From an uncultured Clostridia bacterium (GTDB lineage Bacteria; Bacillota; Clostridia; Christensenellales; Borkfalkiaceae): a DNA stretch of 64,000 nt. Shown piece by piece: positions 33,181-40,682 of this stretch. The translations under genes and the position numbers were made by a program. The stretch is taken from assembly GCA_944330115.1 (NCBI GenBank), contig CALVIN010000003.1:124001-188000 (forward strand), written 5' to 3'. The notes under the pieces were generated by a model that did no database searches, was not told the origin of the DNA, and was given only the letters and a program-made list of their open reading frames with translations. Every line of letters begins with the position of its first letter. Position 1 is the stretch's first letter.

Positions 33181-33661
33181 ATTCATAGATGCGAGCAAGA
33201 CAAGGAGAACGCGGCTTTGTCCGCAGGGAGCTTACTTAATGGTAAGTGACCAAGGCAAAACGCAAGTTCGACGCCGTATTGCGACGCATATACCGCAGCC
33301 ATAAAAATTCATAGATGCGAGCAAGACAAGGAGAGCGAGGAAAACTTGAGGGAGTTTACTTAAGCGTAAATGACCGAAAGTTGCCGCAGCGCGACGCCGT
33401 ATTGCGACGCATATACCGCAGCCATAAAAATTCATAGATGCGAGCAAGACAAGGAGAGCGAGGAAAACTTGAGGGAGTTTACTTAAGCGTAAATGACCGA
33501 AAGTTGCCGCAGCGCGACGCCGTATTGCGACGCATATACCGCAGCCATAAAAATTCATAGATGCGAGCAAGACAAGGAGAGCGAGGAAAACTTGAGGGAG
33601 TTTACTAAAGCGTAAATGACCGAAAGTTGCCGCAGCGCGACGCCGTATTGCGACGCATATA
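33181..33661 (+). repeat. 123-bp tandem repeat, about four copies
   Basis: Copies start at about 33181 (diverged, 126 bp), 33307, 33430 and 33553. The unit begins ATTCATAGATGCGAGCAAGA and ends GACGCCGTATTGCGACGCAT. Near its middle, TTTAC-TTAAGC-GTAAA forms a hairpin; in the first copy it is CTTAC-TTAATG-GTAAG. Confidence 0.92.
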
Positions 33662-33668
33662 TGAATTT

Positions 33669-35495
33669 TTAAAAGGCTATTTTTAAAAACCTGTCTTTAC
33701 CCTCCAGATCCTTTATCACCATGGCGTAGTCGCGCTTTTCAAAGAGGCGGAGCACTTCGGCGGCCTGGTCTTCGCCGACCTCCAAGATGAGCATGCCGCC
33801 GCGCGCAATGTAGCGGTGCGCCTCGGCAGCCAACCTGCGGTAGAAATCGAGGCCGTCCTCGCCGCCGTCGAGCGCTATCCTCGGCTCGAAGTTCTTTACC
33901 TCGTCGGCGAGGGTGTGTATCTCCGCCGAGCGGATATAGGGCGGGTTGCATACGATGAGGTTGAACCTGCCGCGGATATTTGCAAACAGATCGCTCTGCA
34001 CGAAGTTTACGTTTACGCCATTCAGCTCGGCATTCTCTTTGGCGAGCATTATGGCGGCGTCGGAAACGTCGGCCGCGGTGACCGCAACGCGCTTCTTTTC
34101 GCAGCCCTTGGCTATGGCTATTGCCAGGCAGCCGCTTCCCGTGCACATATCGAGCACCTTGTCGCCCTCTTCGGCCGTCTTTATGGCTATATCGGCGAGC
34201 TGCTCGGTCTCGGGGCGGGGTATGAGCACCCTCTCGTCCACCTTTATCTTGCAGTCGCAGAAGTCCACGTCGCCGATTATATACCACAGCGGCCTGCCCG
34301 TAAGCCTCTCACTGGCGATGGCGGCTATCCTTTTGCTCTCCGCTGGGGTGACCATGCGCTCGTCTTTGAGCCCGCTGCGCGGCACGCCGAGCACTATCGA
34401 ATATATCCACTCGGCGTCGCTCTCGTCGATGCCCTTTTCGGCAAACTTGGCCTTTGTTTCGGCAAGTTTTTGCGAGAGTATGCCGCTCGTTATAAACTCC
34501 GTTTCGGGCATGGCGGGGTCGGCGTCCATGTCGAGCACCTTCTGGAAGGCGGCTATGGCCACCTCGGCCATGCTTTCGTCGGGCTCGCGGGTGGTGAATA
34601 CCTTTTGGATGAAGAAGCCGGGGGCCTTGAATATCAGCACAAACTTGTTGTTGAACCTGGCTACGAACTTTAATATCTCGTACGAGATGCCGGCGATGAC
34701 GGGCAGGAGCACTATTTCAATGCCCAGCTTTGCCAAAAATTCGAGCACGCCATTTTCGATGCGCTGCACACCTATCGCCCAGTTGACGAGGGAAATGATG
34801 AGTATATTTATTATTATTACTATAAACAGAAAGGACGTGCCGCAGCGCGCGTGCAGGCGGGAGCACTTCATCACGTTTTCCACGGTGAGCGGCATGCCGC
34901 TCTCGTAGCAGGTGATGGTTTTATGCTCGGCGCCGTGATACATATACAGGCGGCGGATATCCTTTAAGATGAGTATCAGCCCCAGATAGGCGAAGAATAT
35001 GACGAGCTTGAACACGCCGAGGAGCACGAACTCCCACGCGGTGCCAGCGACCGCGGGCGCGGCCTCCCTTATGCCGCCGACAGCAAGGTTTGGCAGCACG
35101 ATAAAGAGCGCCACCGCCAGCACCACGCCGAGGCATACGGCTATGGTGGAGACGACGCTCATAAGATTTATTTTGCACTTTTCGGCCAGCCACTTTTCGA
35201 CCCTGCCGGCCTCCTCCTCTTCGCCGTAGACGGCTGCGGAGCGCATGAGGGTGCCCATGCCGCGGACCAAACTGAGCGCCATGTTGACGATGCCGCGCAC
35301 GAAGGGTATTTTTGACGCGCGTGCGACGCCCTTGGGGGTGTTGAGGCGCTTTGCCTCCACCTGTATCTGGCCGTCGGGATCGCGCACGGCGGTAGCCATG
35401 CACGTCTTGCCCATCATCATAACGCCCTCCAAAACGGCCTGGCCGCCTATCGAGCACGATATTTTTTTGTTCTTTTCTGATTTGTTTTTAGGCAT
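33669..35495 (-). CDS. prmC: DUF1385 membrane domain fused to PrmC methyltransferase
   Basis: 608 aa from the ATG at 35495 (MPKNKSEKNKKIS); the 76 codons upstream are repeat DNA. Residues 1 to about 320 are a DUF1385/YqhQ-like membrane domain (CSIGGQAVLEGVMMMGKT; YMYHGAEHKTITCYESG; several membrane helices). The rest is PrmC, which methylates Gln in the GGQ motif of release factors: RLTGRPLWYIIGDVDFC, PRPETEQLA, SAM loop DMCTGSGCLAIAIA and catalytic NPPY. Separate adjacent genes for both occur in many Clostridia, so this is a domain fusion of neighbours. There is no clear ribosome binding site. It lies between rpmE and prfA. Confidence 0.92.
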   Translation of the reverse strand: MPKNKSEKNKKISCSIGGQAVLEGVMMMGKTCMATAVRDPDGQIQVEAKRLNTPKGVARASKIPFVRGIVNMALSLVRGMGTLMRSAAVYGEEEEAGRVEKWLAEKCKINLMSVVSTIAVCLGVVLAVALFIVLPNLAVGGIREAAPAVAGTAWEFVLLGVFKLVIFFAYLGLILILKDIRRLYMYHGAEHKTITCYESGMPLTVENVMKCSRLHARCGTSFLFIVIIINILIISLVNWAIGVQRIENGVLEFLAKLGIEIVLLPVIAGISYEILKFVARFNNKFVLIFKAPGFFIQKVFTTREPDESMAEVAIAAFQKVLDMDADPAMPETEFITSGILSQKLAETKAKFAEKGIDESDAEWIYSIVLGVPRSGLKDERMVTPAESKRIAAIASERLTGRPLWYIIGDVDFCDCKIKVDERVLIPRPETEQLADIAIKTAEEGDKVLDMCTGSGCLAIAIAKGCEKKRVAVTAADVSDAAIMLAKENAELNGVNVNFVQSDLFANIRGRFNLIVCNPPYIRSAEIHTLADEVKNFEPRIALDGGEDGLDFYRRLAAEAHRYIARGGMLILEVGEDQAAEVLRLFEKRDYAMVIKDLEGKDRFLKIAF

Positions 35496-35604
35496 AAAGG
35501 AAATAAAGTCTATAAATTTTCGGGGAAGTGAAACCCCTCCGTCACGCTCCGTTGCACTTCGCGTGCCACCGTCTCGCCATGCGTGCGGTATAATACCGCA
35601 TGGC

Positions 35605-35697
35605 TCGGTCACCGCTCGGGCTTGCATTTGCCATCGCTCATCTCGCTCGGCACGCACAGCGGGTGTCCGCTGTGCTATGAAATGCCTCGCTCGTCCC
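35605..35697 (+). repeat. GTGT-loop hairpin module, copy C5
   Basis: CACAGCGG-GTGT-CCGCTGTG with flank CTATGAAATGCC, close to C2 and C6. Confidence 0.8.
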
Positions 35698-35780
35698 TCA
35701 AAGGGGCGGTACAAATATTGCATTGCGCTTAACGGCTGAAATAAATTCAGCCTTGCGCATAATTTATTTCTAAATAAATT

Positions 35781-35962
35781 AACGTTTCAAGCAGGGTTTC
35801 CCTGCGCTGAAAGACCCTATTTGCTGCGGTCAGCAGGCTCACCAAAGGGGGAATTGCCCCGATTATATAATACGTGAGCCCCTAAAATCGGGGCAAGGGG
35901 GAGCTGGCTCCCCAAAACTCACGAAAATTATTCAGCGTCACCAGCCGAATAATTTTGTGAAC
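35781..35962 (+). repeat. Multi-hairpin element, copy A8
   Basis: A complete copy. Hairpin 3 has ATTATTCAGC / GCCGAATAAT, where one pair has decayed; hairpins 1 and 2 are perfect. The loop carries TATAATACGTGAGC. Confidence 0.85.
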
Positions 35963-35979
35963 CTTTTTTTGAGAATAAT

Positions 35980-36007
35980 GGGCGGCGCCAAAAAATTGGA
36001 GCCGCCC
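35980..36007 (-). terminator. Terminator of rpmE
   Basis: GGGCGGC-GCCAA... hairpin with an A/T-rich centre, lying 8 bp past the rpmE stop on the minus strand. Confidence 0.7.
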
Positions 36008-36014
36008 TGCTTTG

Positions 36015-36227
36015 TTACATATTGTATCTTTTTTTGAATTTGTCTACACGGCCGCCTGTGTCGACAAGTTTCTGCTTGCCGGTAAAGAACGGGTGGCATT
36101 TGTTGCAGATATCCACTTTGAGCGTTTCAACGTTCTTGGTGGTACCCGTTTTAAATGTTGCACCGCAGGCGCATACAACCGTTACTTCATGATATCCGGG
36201 ATGTATATCGGGCTTCACTTTATTCAC
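36015..36227 (-). CDS. rpmE: Ribosomal protein L31 (zinc type)
   Basis: 70 aa. It is a large-subunit protein that bridges the two subunits. Two Cys pairs (CACGATF and [10 protein letters not shown]) form the zinc site of the C+ form, which cells can swap for a C- form when zinc is scarce. The N-terminus [15 protein letters not shown] is typical. It has its own promoter and a terminator, and heads the rpmE / DUF1385-prmC / prfA cluster. Confidence 0.97.
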   Translation of the reverse strand: MNKVKPDIHPGYHEVTVVCACGATFKTGTTKNVETLKVDICNKCHPFFTGKQKLVDTGGRVDKFKKRYNM

Positions 36228-36253
36228 CTCGCGTTAGTTTTCAATGCTAAACT

Positions 36254-36282
36254 ATTATATATCATTCTGCGGGGGCAGTCAA
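36254..36282 (-). promoter_or_regulatory. Promoter of rpmE
   Basis: Minus strand TTGACT, 17 bp, TATAAT, giving a leader of about 25 nt. Confidence 0.8.
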
Positions 36283-36429
36283 TCAAAAATCGGCTCATTC
36301 ACAAAATTATTTGCCCGCCGCAAATTTTTTTATGCACATTTACGCGCGCCGCGCGCCTTATTTTTTGCCTTCTGCACAAAAGTTGCGCCGCCGCCCGCCC
36401 TGCGGGGGCAAAAATTATTTATAATTTAG

Positions 36430-36458
36430 TTGCGTTTATCAAAATTTGTGAGTATAAT
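36430..36458 (+). promoter_or_regulatory. Promoter of the dehydrogenase-like gene
   Basis: TTGCGT, 17 bp, TATAAT (36453-36458). Predicted transcription start is only a few bases before ATG 36471, and no Shine-Dalgarno is visible, suggesting a leaderless or near-leaderless mRNA. Confidence 0.6.
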
Positions 36459-36470
36459 TAAGTTACTATT

Positions 36471-37490
36471 ATGGATAACTGGATTTTAAAGAGCGCCAAT
36501 ACGCTCGTAAATGAACCTCAGCAAGAGCGCGCCGTCTCAGCCGACGAAGTGAAGGTTAAGGTGACGTATGTGCTTGCATCCAACTTCGACGCCGTGCTCT
36601 ATTCGGGTACGGGCGGCGCGCACTATCCCAAGACCATAGGCAGGTTTGCCGTGGGCAGGGTGATGGAGGCCGGCGCCGACTGCTACGGCGTTGAAAAGAA
36701 TACGCGCGTTCTGTTGAAGCCCACGCGCCCCTGCGGCAAGTGCTTAAGCTGCAAGACCGGCAAAGAGGAAAAGTGCAGCTCGGTGGCCATTGCGGGAAGG
36801 GACTTCGACGGATTTTTGCGTGATTTTGTGGTGTGCAAATATACCGACGTGGCCCCCTTGCCCGACTCTGTGACCGACATAGAGGCGCTGTGCACCGAGG
36901 CCGTGGCGCTTGCCGAGCGCATATATTCCAGACTCGCCCTCCCTGCGGGGAGCAGGGTGGCCGTAGTTGGTTGCAGCTTTGCGGGCAACATACTTGCGCA
37001 GGTGCTGCAGTATCACAAGCTGATACCCATAGTTATCGACAACAGCCCCGCCGCGCTCGACAAGGCGCGCGCCTGCGGGATATACTATTCATATTTACCC
37101 GACGAGGACCTTGCGGAGAACATACGCGAGGCGACGAGCGGGCAGCTGTGCGACGCCGCGATATACACGACGTGCTCCCGCCTCGACCCGGCGATAACCA
37201 TGCGCGTACTGGCGGAGGGCAAGTGCGCCGTGCTGGCGGGCTTTGCGCCCATCGATTTCAACATTCCCGCGCGCGAGCTGTGCGACAGAAACATAAGCCT
37301 TACATCCGTTATGTCGGGCTATGACTATACCGACACGGCGATAAATCTGCTTGTGCACGACGCCGTAAACACCGACGTGTTTGAAAAGGAGATACTCACC
37401 GAATACGACCCCAACGCCGTATATAAGGCGATGAGCGAAACGGTGGGCACCCGCAAAAATAAGATGATAATTTTTAAGATGATACTGTAA
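36471..37490 (+). CDS. MDR-family dehydrogenase-like protein lacking catalytic zinc ligands
   Basis: 339 aa, medium-chain dehydrogenase fold. The structural zinc Cys are intact at 88, 91, 94 and 102 (CGKCLSC ... C). The catalytic site is not: where alcohol dehydrogenases have G-x-C and G-H-E, this protein has ASNFD (36-40) and GRFAVG (57-62). The nucleotide-binding domain runs VAVVGCSFAGNIL with a Gly-poor loop. It may be an oxidoreductase using another chemistry, or a non-catalytic regulator. The start has no ribosome binding site and follows the promoter at once. It is a single-gene unit that ends in a multi-hairpin repeat. Confidence 0.82.
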   Translation: MDNWILKSANTLVNEPQQERAVSADEVKVKVTYVLASNFDAVLYSGTGGAHYPKTIGRFAVGRVMEAGADCYGVEKNTRVLLKPTRPCGKCLSCKTGKEEKCSSVAIAGRDFDGFLRDFVVCKYTDVAPLPDSVTDIEALCTEAVALAERIYSRLALPAGSRVAVVGCSFAGNILAQVLQYHKLIPIVIDNSPAALDKARACGIYYSYLPDEDLAENIREATSGQLCDAAIYTTCSRLDPAITMRVLAEGKCAVLAGFAPIDFNIPARELCDRNISLTSVMSGYDYTDTAINLLVHDAVNTDVFEKEILTEYDPNAVYKAMSETVGTRKNKMIIFKMIL

Positions 37491-37493
37491 GGG

Positions 37494-37610
37494 GTTCACG
37501 AAAATATCGCGCAGGCCGTGCGCGATATTTTCCGTGAGTTTGAGGAACTAAGTTCCTCTGGCGGCATTTTTTAGGGCCCACGATTATCAGAAATGCCGCC
37601 ATTCACCTCC
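37494..37610 (-). repeat. Multi-hairpin element, strongly diverged copy A9
   Basis: In minus orientation. Stems differ from A1 but pair exactly: GAAAATATCGCGC / GCGCGATATTTTC, GAGGAACT / AGTTCCTC, and TGGCGGCATTT / AAATGCCGCCA. A9 begins right after the dehydrogenase-like gene's stop codon. Confidence 0.78.
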
Positions 37611-38017
37611 AGTGAGCTCGCTTACGCGACAAATTGGGTCGCGCTTAACGGCTGAACTAAATTCAGCCTTGCGCAGAGTTATTATTTTAGAAATATTTAC
37701 CTTATTGGTACCTCCCCTTTGAGCGGGAGGTGGCGCTAATGAGCATCGCGAATTAGTGACGAAAGGGTTTAGTTTTTAGCGCCGCTCATTTACAACCCTT
37801 CTGTCGCGGCTATGCCGCGACATCTCCCCTGAATGGGAGACGAGAGCAGCGATCCCTTCAAATCAAAATCATAATAAAATAAATTTAATTTAATTTATTT
37901 TAATTTGATTAAAAATTACCGCAAAATAAAAAATTAAAAATAATTAAATAATTTAATTAAATTATTTTTTATTTAAATAAAAATACCAAAATTAAAATAC
38001 CTTAAAGCAAAAATTAC
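37611..38017. other. Gap: short hairpin modules and AT-rich block
   Basis: No gene. A GGCTGAA hairpin (37649-37680), hairpin module D2 (37713-37770), then an AT-rich block (37861-37985) that precedes the HAD gene. Confidence 0.65.
37713..37770 (+). repeat. GAGCAYCGCGA-loop hairpin module, copy D2
   Basis: CTAAT-GAGCATCGCGA-ATTAG following a GGGAGGTGGCG. The stem differs from D1 (CATAT / ATATG) and D3 (CATAC / GTATG) but stays paired. Confidence 0.65.
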
Positions 38018-38049
38018 GCCGTAAAAGTCGGCAAAACGACTTTTACGGC
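38018..38049 (+). terminator. Terminator-like hairpin just before the HAD start codon
   Basis: GCCGTAAAAGTCG with loop GCAAAA and perfect complement, then ATTTT and, after eight bases, ATG. As a terminator it would end upstream reading; it could instead be an attenuator for the HAD gene. Confidence 0.6.
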
Positions 38050-38057
38050 ATTTTAAA

Positions 38058-38867
38058 ATGATACGGAAAATGGCTGTGAAAGACATCAAATGCATTGCAT
38101 CAGACCTTGACGGCACTCTGCTGCCGCCCACAAAAATAATGCCCGCCGAGATATTTGCGCTCATCGACGAAATGTTTGCGCGCGGCATAACCTTTACGCC
38201 CGCAAGCGGCAGGCAACTGCCCAACCTTATGGAGCTGTTTGCGGCAAAGCTGGGAAAGATCGCCATAATCGCCGAAAACGGCGGGCTGTGCTGGCACAGG
38301 GGCAAGGTTATATACTGCGACCCCACCCCCGCCGACGACATACTTTATGCGCTCGACATAATAAAGCGCGAAGAGGGGCTGTATCCGCTGTGCAGCGGCG
38401 TCGACTGCGCCTATTACGACAGCGACGACAGTCAGTTTGAAGATGTGCTCCGCCGCTCATACTCGCGCGCCGAGAGGGTGGACGACCTGGAAAGGGCGGT
38501 GAAGAACAACACCATACTCAAAATTTCGGTGTGGGACAAGCTGCCGGCGGCCGAACACGCCGCGGGCGTGCTCATACCCAAAATTGAGGGGCTGCGCACA
38601 AAAGTTTCGGGCTATGACTGGCTGGACGTGTGCAAGGAGGGCGCCAACAAGGGCGAGGCACTCAAGGCCCTGCTCAAGGAGATAGGCGCCGAGCGCGGGC
38701 AGTGCGTGGCCTTCGGCGACCACATGAACGATTTGGAGATGCTTGAAGCGAGCGGGCAGGCGTACGTCACGGCAAACGGCTTCCCCGAGCTGAAAAAGCT
38801 GATACCAAATATAATACCTTCAAACGCCGAATTCGGCGTCATACAAAAAATAAAGGAGCTGTTATGA
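38058..38867 (+). CDS. HAD-superfamily phosphatase, Cof/YidA type
   Basis: 269 aa. Motif I is CIASDLDGTLLPPTK, and motif IV GDHMNDLEMLEASGQAYVTA is the Cof-family form of GDxxND. The type II cap domain makes this a sugar- or nucleotide-phosphate phosphatase; the substrate is unknown. The first ATG (38058) and one at 38070 are both possible starts, and neither has a good ribosome binding site. It is the first gene of an operon that continues, with 4-bp overlap, into a phosphodiesterase and an aldo/keto reductase. Confidence 0.9.
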   Translation: MIRKMAVKDIKCIASDLDGTLLPPTKIMPAEIFALIDEMFARGITFTPASGRQLPNLMELFAAKLGKIAIIAENGGLCWHRGKVIYCDPTPADDILYALDIIKREEGLYPLCSGVDCAYYDSDDSQFEDVLRRSYSRAERVDDLERAVKNNTILKISVWDKLPAAEHAAGVLIPKIEGLRTKVSGYDWLDVCKEGANKGEALKALLKEIGAERGQCVAFGDHMNDLEMLEASGQAYVTANGFPELKKLIPNIIPSNAEFGVIQKIKELL

Positions 38868-39391
38868 AACTTTTTATAGCGTCCGACCTGCACGGTTCGG
38901 CAAAATACTGCAAGGATATGCTCGACGCATTTGAGAGAGAGGGGGCCGACAAGCTCCTTCTTTTGGGCGACATACTCTATCACGGCCCGCGCAACCCGCT
39001 GCCCGAGGGCTATCTGCCCGCCGAGGTGAGCGCGCTGCTTGCGCCCTATAAGGAGCAGATAGTGTGCGTGCGCGGCAACTGCGATTCGGAAGTGGACCAG
39101 ATGGTGCTGCCCTTCCCCTGCCTTTCGGACTACGCCCTGGTGTGCGTGGACGGCATAAACATATACCTCTCGCACGGGCACCGCGCCGTGCCGCCCATGA
39201 CGGAGCGCGACGTGTACCTCACGGGGCACACGCACGTTCCCGTGGCCGAGCGCATACCCTACCTGCACCTCAACCCCGGCTCGGTCAGCCTGCCCAAGGA
39301 GAACAGCGAGCGCGGGTATATAGTGTATGAAACGGGCGTGTTTGTATTTAAGACGCTCGGCGGCAAGGAGTATATGAGGGCGGAGATCTGA
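38864..39391 (+). CDS. YfcE-type metallophosphodiesterase
   Basis: 175 aa. The two-metal calcineurin-like site is clear: DLHG, GDILYHG, RGNCDSE, SHGH and TGHTHVP. It is near to E. coli YfcE. It probably hydrolyses phosphodiester bonds in a small molecule, perhaps a cyclic nucleotide. Its ATG overlaps the HAD stop (ATGA), so the two are coupled, and the aldo/keto reductase gene begins 3 bp after its stop. Confidence 0.92.
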   Translation: MKLFIASDLHGSAKYCKDMLDAFEREGADKLLLLGDILYHGPRNPLPEGYLPAEVSALLAPYKEQIVCVRGNCDSEVDQMVLPFPCLSDYALVCVDGINIYLSHGHRAVPPMTERDVYLTGHTHVPVAERIPYLHLNPGSVSLPKENSERGYIVYETGVFVFKTLGGKEYMRAEI

Positions 39392-39394
39392 GAG

Positions 39395-40255
39395 ATGGAC
39401 GAGGGATATATACGGCTGAATAACGGCATGGAGATGCCCCTCGTCGGCCTGGGCGTGTTCCGCATGAAGGGCTACGAGTGCACGAAGAACGTGATAAGCG
39501 CCGTTGAGAGCGGCTACCGCCTGATAGACACCGCCGCGGTATACGGCAACGAGCGCGCCGTGGGCGACGCGGTGAGGTGGTGCGGCCTGCCGCGCGAGCA
39601 GCTGTTTGTAACCACCAAACTGTGGTACACGAATTGCAGCTACCATAACGCAAAGCGCGCGCTTGAAAAGTCGCTCAAAAACCTGGGGCTGGACTATGTG
39701 GACCTGTATCTCATTCACGAGCCATACGGCTGGCTGAAGGGGACGTGGCGGGCGCTGGAGGAATGCGTGCGCGAGGGCAAAGTGCGCGCGATAGGGCTTT
39801 CGAACTTTTGCGAGCGCGACATAGAGAACATCACGCGCGGGGCGGAGATAATGCCCGCCGTGGACCAGATAGAGCTGCACCCGCTGTATAAGCGCGAAAA
39901 GCTGCTTGCATACCTAAACGAAAGGGGCATAACGCCCGAGGCGTGGGCGCCCTTCGGCGCGGGCAAGAGCGGCATTTTAGACCATCCCGTGATAGCGCGC
40001 GTCGCCGAGAGGCGGGGCTGCACGGTGGCGCAGGCCGTGCTGGCATGGCTGCGCGCAAAGGGCGCGGTGGCCATACCGAAGTCGTCCAACCCAGAGAGAA
40101 TGGCCGAAAATTTGGCCTCGCTGAGCGTGGAGCTGACCGATGAGGACATACGCAACATCGACTGCCTCGATTTGGGCGACAGCCTGTTCCCCTGGGACAA
40201 GGGCATCCGCAGGCCGCTCAGAAAGGCGATAGGCTTTTTGCACTATATCATCTGA
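39395..40255 (+). CDS. Aldo/keto reductase
   Basis: 286 aa. This is a TIM-barrel NAD(P)H-dependent oxidoreductase. The catalytic tetrad can be traced: Asp and Tyr in LIDTAAVYGNE, Lys in TTKLW, and His in LIHEPY. The cofactor segment IPKSSNPERMAENLASL is the family's K-S-x-(N/R) box for NADP binding. It has the family's usual length of about 280 aa, without a ferredoxin domain (unlike the gene at 5.3 kb). It is the last gene of the HAD / phosphodiesterase operon. Confidence 0.94.
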   Translation: MDEGYIRLNNGMEMPLVGLGVFRMKGYECTKNVISAVESGYRLIDTAAVYGNERAVGDAVRWCGLPREQLFVTTKLWYTNCSYHNAKRALEKSLKNLGLDYVDLYLIHEPYGWLKGTWRALEECVREGKVRAIGLSNFCERDIENITRGAEIMPAVDQIELHPLYKREKLLAYLNERGITPEAWAPFGAGKSGILDHPVIARVAERRGCTVAQAVLAWLRAKGAVAIPKSSNPERMAENLASLSVELTDEDIRNIDCLDLGDSLFPWDKGIRRPLRKAIGFLHYII

Positions 40256-40587
40256 GATAGTCGATTTGAAGTCGCATTTGCGGTAGTTTTTGAAACAGCA
40301 TGCGGTATTGCAGTAGTGCGGTATTGCGGTTGTTTTTTAAATTGCGTTGCCTGTATTTTTTAGAGCAGCATTGTGTGTGTTTTAAAAGCAATATTGCGGA
40401 ATTTTTTTGATATTAACTATAGTCGCCGTGCGCGCCGCGCACGGCGGCCTTTTTATGCAAGGGCAACGCGCCGCCTTGCTCGTCCCTATATTTCTTTTAT
40501 ACCTCCCCTCAAAGGGGAGGTACAATAAGGCAAACACGCGGCCGTGCAAAAAATTTGTGAATTCTTTATTTTCCCCCCTCCATTCCG
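40256..40587. other. Gap with one GGGGAGG palindrome
   Basis: No gene. Short GCGGTA/TTGCGGTA words repeat at 40280-40400, then an A/T-rich run, and ACCTCCCCT-CAA-AGGGGAGGT at 40501-40521. Confidence 0.55.
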
Positions 40588-40615
40588 TTGACAAATTCTG
40601 TAATAGTCGTATAAT
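40588..40615 (+). promoter_or_regulatory. Promoter of the iron-containing alcohol dehydrogenase gene
   Basis: TTGACA, 16 bp, TATAAT. The leader is about 60 nt and contains CGGAGG 7 bases before ATG 40683. A GATATCGATAAATTTAAA stretch inside the leader has no structure I can name. Confidence 0.75.
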
Positions 40616-40682
40616 AGTGTACGGTTTCGATAAAAAGATATCGATAAATTTAAAACTAATTAACTTTTCGGAGGTTTTATTT

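Larger units (their letters stand above)
32813..33668. other. Repeat-filled gap between prmC and prfA
   Basis: No gene. It contains element A7 next to prfA, one GGGGAGG palindrome (33045-33065), a GC-rich palindrome (around 33102-33130), and a 123-bp tandem repeat. A 112-aa minus frame across the tandem repeats only reflects that 123 is a multiple of 3. Confidence 0.8.
35496..36014. other. Gap of repeats between rpmE and prmC
   Basis: No gene. GTGT module C5, a short GGCTGAA hairpin (CGGCTGAA-ATAAA-TTCAGCC near 35729), element A8, and the rpmE terminator. Compact rpmE-prmC spacing has been lost. Confidence 0.75.

Noticed and set aside
33232-33570. 112-aa minus-strand frame with three 41-aa repeats (MNFYGCGICVAIRRR...)
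   Set aside because: It is only the 123-bp tandem repeat read in a frame kept open because 123 is divisible by 3; no ribosome binding site and the first copy breaks the pattern.
33181-33661. CRISPR-like regular spacing
   Set aside because: Repeats are 123 bp and contiguous with no spacers; no cas genes anywhere in the window.
35496-35723. N-terminal extension of the DUF1385-PrmC gene
   Set aside because: The extra 76 codons come from the GTGT-type repeat and do not belong to the protein family.
40407-40682. N-terminal extension of the iron-containing alcohol dehydrogenase
   Set aside because: It spans the promoter and a GGGGAGG palindrome; the true ATG at 40683 has CGGAGG.
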